Shown piece by piece: positions 7,257 to 15,500 of a stretch of 39,410 nt of DNA. The first letter of the stretch is position 1, and each line of letters starts with the position of its first letter. The translations under genes and the position numbers were made by a program. The DNA comes from JAVVFH01 sp032250585 (GTDB taxonomy: Bacteria; Pseudomonadota; Gammaproteobacteria; Xanthomonadales; SZUA-36): assembly GCA_032250585.1 (NCBI GenBank), contig JAVVFH010000004.1, forward strand, positions 1 to 39,410. The letters are read 5' to 3'. The notes beneath the pieces are model-generated. The model was not told the origin of the DNA. It saw nothing but the letters and a program-made list of their open reading frames with translations, and made no database searches.

Positions 7257-8126
7257 CTAATCAACTCCCATGCCAGTCTCGAAACGCCAGGTGCGGGTGA
7301 TGTGCAGAACATCCACCTGCTCGCGGATGTTATCCGGCAAGGCCGAGTAAGGCGCCGCCAGCCGGACGATCCGGATGGCTGCCTGGTCGATTTCAGCGAT
7401 ACCCGAACTGCGCATGACGTCGATGCTCTCCACGCTGCCGTCCTTATGGATGCCCACCGTCAGCACCAGGTCGCCATGCAGTTTCCGCTGACGCAACTCC
7501 GTCGGATAGTTCATGTTGCCCACCCGTTCGACTTTTGCGACCCAGGCATTCATGTAACTCGCGTATTCGTACTTCCGCGTGTTTGCCGAGATGAACTCCC
7601 GGCGCAGAATCCGGGATTTAAACTGCCTTTGTCGATTCACTTCCGGCCGCAGACTGGCCGGATTGCGACTCTGACGCATCAGCTGGGAGGCGCTGGTCTG
7701 CAGCGGTTCGGGCTGCTCGATGCTTGTAGGGCGGACCGCCTCACCGGCCGGATCGTCGACGGCGACGATTTCGCGCTCCTCGATTTGCGGACGGGGCTGC
7801 TGCTCCATGATTTGTGCCGAATCCAAGGCCTCCTGCGCGGCCGGCAATTCACCGCTACCGGGATCGGAAGGCCTTGATTTCGTCTCGGAATCGCCGCCGC
7901 CGCGCTGGCTCGCCTGCGCCAGGTAATCGGCCTGATCCGGGTCTTCCTCAGACCGCCATTTAACCAGCACGACGTCGAGCGTGTCGGCCAGTCGCGGCAC
8001 CGGCTTCAGGGAAACGCCGAAACTGACGCCCAGCACAATCAGCGCGTGGATCGCCGCGGCGAACACCAGGCAGACCATGAAGCGGTCCTGGGTCCAGCTG
8101 GGCTTGTTGTTGGCGTTTACAGGCAA
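7257..8126 (-). CDS. TonB-family energy transducer
   Basis: A 289-residue protein with the TonB layout. One signal-anchor helix is at about residues 17-36 (MVCLVFAAAIHALIVLGVSF, including the His found in this helix in TonB). A long polar, Pro/Glu/Gln-rich periplasmic spacer follows. The C-terminal TonB domain at about 195-285 contains YPTELRQRKLHGDLVLTVGI and the IDQAAIRIVRLAAPYSALP segment. It transmits proton-motive force from an ExbBD motor to outer-membrane receptors; no exbB or exbD is nearby. In Pseudomonas a tonB paralog (tonB3) sits at this same place beside gshB and has been linked to twitching motility. I place the start at TTG 8124-8126, since GGGAGG lies seven bases upstream. An ATG at 8168 would overlap gshB and has no ribosome site. 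Confidence 0.88.
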   Translation of the reverse strand: MPVNANNKPSWTQDRFMVCLVFAAAIHALIVLGVSFGVSLKPVPRLADTLDVVLVKWRSEEDPDQADYLAQASQRGGGDSETKSRPSDPGSGELPAAQEALDSAQIMEQQPRPQIEEREIVAVDDPAGEAVRPTSIEQPEPLQTSASQLMRQSRNPASLRPEVNRQRQFKSRILRREFISANTRKYEYASYMNAWVAKVERVGNMNYPTELRQRKLHGDLVLTVGIHKDGSVESIDVMRSSGIAEIDQAAIRIVRLAAPYSALPDNIREQVDVLHITRTWRFETGMGVD

Positions 8127-8142
8127 CGATGCGCCTCCCGAC

Positions 8143-9117
8143 TCAGGCCCGCATGGCCTCGAGCGCATCGAACAGGTCGCCGGCGATGTTCAGGCCAAAT
8201 TCGGCATCCAGTTCGCGGATACAGGTGGGGCTGGTCACGTTGATTTCGGTCAGCCAGTCACCGATCACGTCGAGGCCCGCGAAGACGATGCCGCGACGTT
8301 CAAGCTCGGGCGCAACCTGTTCACAAATCCAGTAATCGCGCTCGCTGAGCGGCACGCCCCGGCCGGTGCCGCCCTTCGCCAGGTTGCCGCGGAAGTCGCC
8401 TTTCCCGGGAATCCGAGCGAGTGCGAACGGCACCGGTTTACCGTTCACGACCAGCACGCGCTTGTCGCCCTGCGTGATTTCGGGAATGTACCGCTGCACC
8501 ATGATCAGGTCATGGTCCGCAGAGGTGATCGTCTCCAGAATCACGTTCAGGTTCGGATCGTCCGAGCGCACCTGGAATATCGACTCGCCGCCCATTCCGT
8601 CCAAACGCTTCACCACCGACAGACCGTGCTCGTGAACGAAATCGCGTATGTCATCACTGCTCCGGGTGATCAGCGCCGGCACGCAGCATTGGGGAAAATG
8701 CGTGATAAAAAACTTTTCATTGGCGTCGCGCAGCGCCTGGGGGCGGTTGATGACCGTAACACCTGCCTGCTCGGCGAGGTCGAGCATGTAGGTCGTGTAG
8801 ACATAATCCATGTCGAAAGGCGGGTCTTTGCGCATCAGCAAAAAGTCCAGGCTCGCAAGTTTGCGCTCTTCGCGGTCGCCCAGCGTAAACCAGTCCGCGG
8901 TATCGTCGCGGACCGTGATTGGACCCATGTGTCCGAGGACCGTTCCGTCCCGGACGGTCAAGTCCCGCCGCTCCATGTACCACAGTTCGTGATCGCGGCG
9001 CTGGGCTTCAAGCAACATCGCAAATGTCGAATCCTTGTAGCTTTTGATCCCGGCGATCGGGTCCATGATCACACCGGTTCGAAGCGCGCGACGGGGTGGG
9101 TTTTTGCTGTCAGCCAT
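8143..9117 (-). CDS. gshB: Glutathione synthetase
   Basis: A 324-residue ATP-grasp ligase joining gamma-glutamylcysteine and glycine. The N-terminal GVIMDPIAGIKSYKDSTFAM and the MRKDPPFDMDYVYTTYML segment are characteristic. VVKRLDGMGGESIF is the ATP-grasp loop, QRYIPEITQGDKRVLVV follows, and FAGLDVIGDWLTEINVTSPT contains the Mg-binding Glu/Asn near the end. Two ATGs lie six bases apart at the start; I prefer the second (9117), because AAGGAA is then at normal spacing. Its end is 16 bp from the TTG start of the tonB-like gene, so the two form an operon. A good divergent promoter lies upstream at 9154-9183. Confidence 0.96.
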   Translation of the reverse strand: MADSKNPPRRALRTGVIMDPIAGIKSYKDSTFAMLLEAQRRDHELWYMERRDLTVRDGTVLGHMGPITVRDDTADWFTLGDREERKLASLDFLLMRKDPPFDMDYVYTTYMLDLAEQAGVTVINRPQALRDANEKFFITHFPQCCVPALITRSSDDIRDFVHEHGLSVVKRLDGMGGESIFQVRSDDPNLNVILETITSADHDLIMVQRYIPEITQGDKRVLVVNGKPVPFALARIPGKGDFRGNLAKGGTGRGVPLSERDYWICEQVAPELERRGIVFAGLDVIGDWLTEINVTSPTCIRELDAEFGLNIAGDLFDALEAMRA

Positions 9118-9153
9118 CGTCATTTCCTTGGCGAAAAACGCATGCAGGCGCCT

Positions 9154-9183
9154 ATTATCGGCTCAGTCCGCCGCTCGTTCCAA
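9154..9183 (-). promoter_or_regulatory. Predicted sigma-70 promoter of gshB-tonB
   Basis: Minus-strand TTGGAA (9178-9183) and GATAAT (9154-9159) with an 18-bp spacer, about 37 bp before the gshB start. The rest of the 9184-9380 gap must hold the pilG promoter. A TAGAAT box near 9303 is visible there, but the only good -35 (TTGACG) is just 12 bp upstream of it, so I do not assign that one. Confidence 0.5.
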
Positions 9184-9380
9184 TAGTGCAGGTTGCAGCA
9201 CGGGCATGTCGGTTTACAATTTGAAACCTCAGCTTTTCTACATAAACCCTTGTTACTAATAGATTCTGACAGCGAAAGTGCTAGACTTGACGCCCCCGGC
9301 CGAATAGAATCGGAAGGGAACGTGTTCAACCGGGCGCCGGAGTGCGCCCGGACCAGGAATTGCTTTCTAAGGATGGAATT

Positions 9381-9797
9381 ATGACTGAAGAACACTTACC
9401 AGGGAAGTTGAACGGCGAAGCCGGCGACGCCCCGCTGCGCATTCTTGTGGTCGATGACAGCACCACCATCCGCCGTTCCGCCGAGAGCATGCTGAGCTCG
9501 GAAGGTTACGACGTGGTCACTGCGGAAAATGGCTTCGAAGCACTATCCATGGTCGCCCGCCACAACCCCGATCTGATTTTCGTGGACATCATGATGCCGC
9601 GCCTGGACGGTTACCAGACCTGTGCGATCATCAAGAACAACGCCGACTACCGCTCGACCCCGGTGGTGATGCTGACGAGCAAGGACGGACTTTTCGACCA
9701 GGCACGCGGGCGCGTTGTCGGTTCGGATCTCTACCTGACCAAACCCTTCACCAAAGAGGAATTGCTCGCAGCGGTGTCGCAGCACGCGGCCACCTGA
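9381..9797 (+). CDS. pilG: Type IV pilus chemosensory response regulator PilG
   Basis: A 138-residue stand-alone receiver domain. Asp25-Asp26 (VVDDSTTIRR), phospho-acceptor Asp69 (FVDIMMPRLDGYQTCAIIKNN), Ser100-Lys101 (MLTSKDGLFDQARGRVVGSD) and Lys121 (LTKPF) are all present. The PRLDGYQTCAIIKNN and SKDGLFD phrases match PilG rather than PilH. In Pseudomonas, PilG is phosphorylated by ChpA and promotes pilus extension and cAMP production. The start at ATG 9381 has AAGGA at a suitable distance. The next gene is pilI, 45 bp on; the pilH gene that usually lies between the two is absent. The receiver fused to the end of ChpA may take over that role. Confidence 0.94.
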   Translation: MTEEHLPGKLNGEAGDAPLRILVVDDSTTIRRSAESMLSSEGYDVVTAENGFEALSMVARHNPDLIFVDIMMPRLDGYQTCAIIKNNADYRSTPVVMLTSKDGLFDQARGRVVGSDLYLTKPFTKEELLAAVSQHAAT

Positions 9798-9842
9798 CCA
9801 GACAACATCGATGTTCCATAAACAGGGAAAGTGAAGGGGCAG

Positions 9843-10391
9843 ATGAAATCCAATGGCAAAAACACGGCGTTTGCGAAACTGCTCGAATACGAAAAGCGCA
9901 GCCAAAAGTACACGCCCGGCGAGCGCAGCGGGGGCGGGCCCTCGCGTGAGTGGAGCGGCGTCACCTTTGCCTTGGGCGAATCGCGGCTGGCCTGCAACAT
10001 CGATCGCGTCACCGAGATCCTGCCGGTTCCCCAATCTACACCGGTACCAGGAGCAAAGCCGTGGATTCTTGGCCTCGCCAACATCCGCGGCGCGCTGCTG
10101 ACGGTCGTCGACCTGGCCTGGTTCCTGACCGGCGATCGCTCGCCGGTCACCGCGCGCAGCCGCCTGCTGTCCACCACCCTGAACAAGGCGCCCATCGGCC
10201 TGCTGATCGACGAAGTTCTCGGGCAGCGACATTTCCTCGACAGCGACGCGGCCGCAGTCGAACTGCCGGAAGAGTCGCCCTTGTCCGATATCGTCAGCAA
10301 ACAGCACAGCGTAGGTGCGGAAACCTGGGCCGAAGTCGACCTCGACCGGCTTTTCAATTCCGCGGAGTTCCTCAATGGCTCGGCGGAATGA
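9843..10391 (+). CDS. pilI: CheW-like scaffold protein PilI
   Basis: A 182-residue protein with one CheW domain (about 40-175). Typical phrases are VTFALGESRLACNIDRVTEI, GLANIRGALLTVVDLAWFL and APIGLLIDEVLGQRHF. CheW-type adaptors couple the receptor PilJ to the kinase ChpA at the cell pole. The N-terminal 35 residues are basic and polar. The start is taken at ATG 9843 with GAAGG just upstream; GTG 9831 is possible and would add four residues. An in-frame start of the downstream frame (ATG 10375) overlaps its end. Confidence 0.92.
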   Translation: MKSNGKNTAFAKLLEYEKRSQKYTPGERSGGGPSREWSGVTFALGESRLACNIDRVTEILPVPQSTPVPGAKPWILGLANIRGALLTVVDLAWFLTGDRSPVTARSRLLSTTLNKAPIGLLIDEVLGQRHFLDSDAAAVELPEESPLSDIVSKQHSVGAETWAEVDLDRLFNSAEFLNGSAE

Positions 10392-10461
10392 AGCCCGGTC
10401 CCGAAAAGACCGGCGGCGGCAACGCGGCTTCTTCCTGCGCCGTGCAAGAGGCCAGCAGAAA

Positions 10462-12498
10462 ATGAGCCGTGACGATTTCAAGCCGTCACCGCAGAAATCC
10501 GCACGCCTTTATGCGTTCGTTGGCTTTCTCGTCATCCTGCTCGCGTTCGTGGGGATCACTTTTTTCCTGATCACCAGGGAAAGCCGCAATGAGCAGGAGT
10601 GGATCAGGCTGTCCACGGATTTACAGGTCCACTCCCAGCAATTGACGAAATCAGCTGCGGAAGCAGTCGAAGGGGAGCCCAGCGCATTCCGCGAGGTGCG
10701 GGAGTCGACCGATGCGATTTCAGACGCCGTGTCAGCGCTGAAACGGGGCGACCCAATGCGCTCGTTACCCAGTCTGCCAGGGGCGCTGGCGCCGACACTG
10801 GGTGAGCTCGACAGGACCTGGAACCGGATGAGCGCCAATGCCGGCCGCATCCTGGAGCGTGAAGCCCTGGTGCTGGAGCTCGCCGCCGCCAGCACCGCCT
10901 TCATCGCGGTCATTCCGGAAATACAGGAACTCACCGACAAGGCCTTGCGTGAGCTGACCCGCGGTGGGGCACCCGGCCAGCAGGTCTTCATCGCCGGCCG
11001 TCAGCTGGTACTGTCCGACCGGATTCTACGGCACCTCAGGGAAATGCTGCGCGGCGGTCCTGGCGCCGGCGCCGCGGCGGACGCGTTCGCACGGGAGATT
11101 GGGCAGTTCGAACAGATGCTGGACGCCTTGCTGCAGGGCAGCCCCGGCGTCGGCGTCACCCGGGTGCAGAATGCGGCGGCGCGCGATGCCTTGGAGCAGG
11201 TTAAAGAGATTTACGAGGGAGTCCGCCCGCCGCTCGAAACAACGCTTAATTCGTCCGCCGACATTCTCGCGGTGCGCGGTGCCGCCGACGAAATCTTCAT
11301 TGACAGCCTCGCGATGTTCGAGCAGGCCAGAGGCCTCGCTGAAAATGTCCTCGGCCGGGCAAAATCACGCTGGTGGCCGTCCCTGTGGTCCGGCTCGCTG
11401 GCGCTGGTCATCATTCTCGCCTCGATTGCCCTGATGGTGCGTTCGTTTCTCGGCGCCGAGCGCCGGCGCGCCGTCGAGGCGGGCATGCAGAACCAGAAAA
11501 ACCAGCGGGCCATCATGCGGCTGCTGGACGAAATGAGTTCCCTGGCCGATGGCGACCTGACCGTACGTGCGACCGTTACCGACGACATGACCGGTGCCAT
11601 CGCCGATGCCGTCAACTTTGCGGTGGAACAGCTTCGGGAACTGGTCACGGGCATCAATATTACGGCCCAGACGGTTTCGGAATCCGCCCAGGAGACCATG
11701 ACCACGACGCGTGAACTGGCCATCGCCTCGCAGCAACAGGCCGAGCAGGTGCGCGAGGCCACCGACACGATCAACGAAATGGCCGAATCCTTTGACGGCA
11801 TGGCCAGCCGCTCGCGTGAATCCAGCGAGGTCGCGCAACGTTCCGTGGCCATAGCGCACAAGGGTTCCGAGATGGTGCAGCAAACCATCCGCGGCATGGA
11901 CACGATCCGGGAGCAGATCCAGGAAACCTCCAAGCGGATCAAACGGCTGGGTGAATCCTCCCAGGAAATCGGCGACATCGTCGAACTTATCAACGGCATT
12001 GCCGAACAAACCAACATCCTGGCACTCAACGCAGCCATTCAATCCGCCTCGGCCGGCGGCGCCGGCCGGGGTTTCGCAGTCGTCGCTGACGAAGTGCAGC
12101 GACTGGCCGAACGGGCGACCAAGGCCACCCGTCGCATCGAACTGCTGGTGCAGAACATCCAGGCGGACACTTCGGAAGCCGTGGTCTCGATGGAATCGAC
12201 TACTTCGGAAGTCGTCGGCGGCGCACGCAAGGCCGAGGATGCCGGCGAGGCACTGGTCCAGATCGAAGCGGTGTCCAAGGACCTGTCCCGGTTGATCGAG
12301 GGCATTTCTCAGGAGGCGCAGGCTCAATCCGAAACGGCGACGCAGGTGGCCGGACAAATGAACAGCATTCGCGACGTGTCCATCAGGACGTCCGAAGGGA
12401 CCAACCAGACCGCCCGGTCAATGGGGCGGCTGGCGGACCTGGTCGCGAAACTCAGTGACTCGGTCGCCGACTTCAAACTGCCCAGGATCAAATCCTGA
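10462..12498 (+). CDS. pilJ: Methyl-accepting chemotaxis protein PilJ
   Basis: A 678-residue inner-membrane receptor of the Chp system. TM1 is at about 15-37 (LYAFVGFLVILLAFVGITFF), a periplasmic helical sensor with PilJ-type repeats at 38-300, and TM2 at about 309-329. A HAMP-like segment (LLDEMSSLADGDLTVRATVTDD) and the long coiled-coil signalling domain follow. Its hairpin tip EQTNILALNAAIQSASAGGAG (about 515-535) is followed by RGFAVVADEVQRLAE. The length agrees with Pseudomonas PilJ (about 680). ATG 10462 was chosen for that reason. A rival start at ATG 10375 has a better GGAG site and overlaps pilI by 17 bp, but adds 29 very basic residues before TM1. The receptor is thought to monitor pilus tension or PilA. 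Confidence 0.94.
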   Translation: MSRDDFKPSPQKSARLYAFVGFLVILLAFVGITFFLITRESRNEQEWIRLSTDLQVHSQQLTKSAAEAVEGEPSAFREVRESTDAISDAVSALKRGDPMRSLPSLPGALAPTLGELDRTWNRMSANAGRILEREALVLELAAASTAFIAVIPEIQELTDKALRELTRGGAPGQQVFIAGRQLVLSDRILRHLREMLRGGPGAGAAADAFAREIGQFEQMLDALLQGSPGVGVTRVQNAAARDALEQVKEIYEGVRPPLETTLNSSADILAVRGAADEIFIDSLAMFEQARGLAENVLGRAKSRWWPSLWSGSLALVIILASIALMVRSFLGAERRRAVEAGMQNQKNQRAIMRLLDEMSSLADGDLTVRATVTDDMTGAIADAVNFAVEQLRELVTGINITAQTVSESAQETMTTTRELAIASQQQAEQVREATDTINEMAESFDGMASRSRESSEVAQRSVAIAHKGSEMVQQTIRGMDTIREQIQETSKRIKRLGESSQEIGDIVELINGIAEQTNILALNAAIQSASAGGAGRGFAVVADEVQRLAERATKATRRIELLVQNIQADTSEAVVSMESTTSEVVGGARKAEDAGEALVQIEAVSKDLSRLIEGISQEAQAQSETATQVAGQMNSIRDVSIRTSEGTNQTARSMGRLADLVAKLSDSVADFKLPRIKS

Positions 12499-12549
12499 TC
12501 GCCTTCACGAGGCGGGCGGGCCAGGTGCGGAATCCGGAGGAAACAGGAC

Positions 12550-15500
12550 ATGATGCTTGAAGGATCGAATGCCAGTTCAGCGCTAAGTTGGGTCAGGGCG
12601 GACCTGGATGACTGTCTGGAAAGTATCCGCGAAAACCTGGAATCGTTCGCCGCAGACCCGTCGAACAGAGATTCGCTGGTGGCTGTCCAGGAACGGCTCG
12701 AGCAGCTTAACCTGACCTTCCTGACCATGAAACAGCAGGGGGCCGGCCTGCTGACGGACGAGATGATCGCGGTTGGCGGGCACATGCTGCACAATCGCGA
12801 CGCGAACCATAAAGAATCACTCAGTGCCCTGACGGACGCCGTGATCGTGCTGCCCGCATACCTCGACCGATTACAGGCCGGGCACGACGACTTACCGATC
12901 CTGTTGCTGCCCACGCTGAACGAACTGCGGGCGACCTACGACGAATCGCTGATGTCGGAAGGCGCCCTGTTCGCACCCGACCTGGACGTCATCATTCCCG
13001 AACTGAGCGGCAGCGAAGCAGACGCCGTCTCCAGCCAGGATTTCACGGCCTTCTCGCGGCGGGTTCGCAGCCTCTACCAGGGCGCCCTGCTGGCCTGGCT
13101 CAGGGAACCATCGAAAGACGACCTGCTGGTCCCGATGCAGGACGTTTGCCGAAATCTCTACATCCGGCTGGGCAGAAACGAGCTGCGTCGACTGTGGTGG
13201 ATCGCCGGATCGGTGATGGATGGCCTGCGCGGCAAGTCCATTGACAACGACCTGCCCTTGCGGCGTCTGTTCGCACGCCTGGATCTCACCCTGAAGGCGA
13301 TGATCGAACACGGCGAGCAGGGCCCGGGCACCGAAACCATCACCGCGCTTTCTCGCGCGCTGCTGTTCTACGCGGCGCAGGCGCGCCCCGGCAGCAAGGC
13401 AACCGATGTACTGCGCGAGCGTTTTCGGCTCGAAGAACTGATCCCCGATCGCGAAGCGCTGATGCGGGCCCGCGGCGCCGTCACCGGACGGGATGCCGGG
13501 CTGTTCCGTTCGATCGGCGAAGCCATTCGTGAAGAATTGGGACAGGTCAAGGACACGCTGGACATGGAATTGCGCACCGGCCGCGTGGAATCCGACCAGC
13601 GCGCCGCCAGCATGACTTCCCTGCAACAGCTCGCAGACACCCTGCACATGCTCAACCTGCCCGTGCCGGCGCGCGCGGTGGAAAATCTACTGCCGGACCT
13701 CGAAGACGCCGAGAGCGCCAGCAACACGGATCTCGATTCGCCGCTACTGGCCCTTGCCCAGAAACTGCTCGAAGTCGAAGCGATCCTTGACGCGCACATC
13801 CAGCTGCTGGGCGAGCCGGTCGCCGAGGCGCAGGGCGACGGCGGCGTTTCCCTGCCGACCCATGAGCAGCGGCACATTCTCAGTCGGGTTTTGGACGAAT
13901 GCGTGAACAGCCTGCACGCGGCGCAGGAAGCCATTCGCAAACGGCTGGATGGCGATGCTGATGCCGATTACCTTAGCGACCTGCAGCAGATCTCCGGCGC
14001 ACTTGCGATGGTTTCACGAGATGCGGTCGCGGCTCTTACGGACAAGCTGGGCCGGGCGCTGAATGCGGCGCTGAGCGCGCCGACCAGTAACATCAACGTG
14101 CCCAACCTGGAACCGCTGAGCGACGCGGTGGCCGCGCTGGAACTGTTCCTGGCCGGCTGCCGCGACGAACAGGCCAACAGTCTGCGTTTTCTCGATATCA
14201 TGCAGGAGCGGCTTACAGGACTGCCCGAAGCCGGCGACGGTGGCGAGAAAGTATCCGCGACCACGATCGTTCTTCCACACAGCGCAAGCGCAGAAGGTCC
14301 GGCCGCCGCCGATGCCGCCCCCGGCGCTGCTCGCGGCGCAACGGCAGGAAGCGACTCCGCCCCCGCCGTCGATCCGGCGATGCTCGGCATTTTCCTGGAG
14401 GAATTCGATTCTGTACGCGCGCAGTTGCACGAATGCCTGCCGTCGTGGCTGGACAATCCTGGCGACGACCAGGCGATCGCCGCGATGCGCCGCGGTTTTC
14501 ACACCCTCAAGGGCAGTGGCCGCATGGTCGGAGCCATGGAAATCGGTGATTTCGCCGCGCGCATTGAGGGATTGCTCAACCAGCTGCTGGAAAACCGCAC
14601 GCCGCAGGATGCGGTAATCACCGATACCGTCAAATTCGCTGTCGGTGCCCTCGACGGCCTGAAATCGCGTCTGCTGGGCGAGGACACCGAGCTTGACAAG
14701 GCCGCCGTAGGCCGCCTGGCCGCTTTCGCGCAGACACTCAGCGAGGGGGGCGAAGCCGATCTCGACAAGCTCCGCGCAGACCTTCCCGCTGCGCTGCTGG
14801 CGAAGCTGACGGGCGCGCCGGTAACAGCGTCATCGGACGGTGAAGAACCCCGGGCCTCCGCCGCAAGCGAGTCACCAGGCCCACCAAGCACGGAAAACCC
14901 CGACCGTCAGGAGGGCCTCACCGGGCTGCCGGTCGACGATCCGATCGATCCGGCCCTGCAGCACCTGATGATCACCGAAACGCGCAGCTACCTGTCTGAA
15001 CTCGAACCACTGGTCGAAGGCCTGCTGGCCGGAATGCCGCAGCCCGTGGGCCCCGACCTGGTCCGGGCAGTGCACACACTGGCCGGAACCCTGGCGATGG
15101 CCCCGCTGGGTCAGGAAGCCGAGGTTGCGCGCGGCCTCGAACGGTACCTGGAAAACCGCCTGCAAAGCGACCAGGCGGCAACGCCCGAAGCCGCCCACGC
15201 ATTACAGAGCTGCCTGCACCGCTTCCATCAGCGGCTGGCCGTACTCGAGGGCGCTCATTCTGCCACTTATCCGCTGGAGGACGCCCAGTTGCTGGAAAGC
15301 CTGGCCGGGCTTACCGCGCGGGAAGATTCGCAGGTGCCGGAAACGGTCGCAAAGCCGGCCGTCGCAGATGCCGCGCCCCCGCAGTCGGCGGTACAGGAGC
15401 ACAGCGAGGACAGCGACACGGGCACCGAAGAAATCGCTGTCGAGGAAGGCGGTATTCTCTCGATCTTTCTCGAGGAAGCCACCGAAATTCTGGAACGCTG

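Noticed and set aside
9283..9309. TTGACG and TAGAAT as the pilG promoter
   Set aside because: The two hexamers are only 12 bp apart, too close for sigma-70; each could belong to another promoter, so no pairing is asserted.
11365..12357. 330-codon frame opposite pilJ, Gly/His/Asp-rich
   Set aside because: Repeats of LGH/FGD type mirror the receptor coiled coil; no ribosome site and no known fold.
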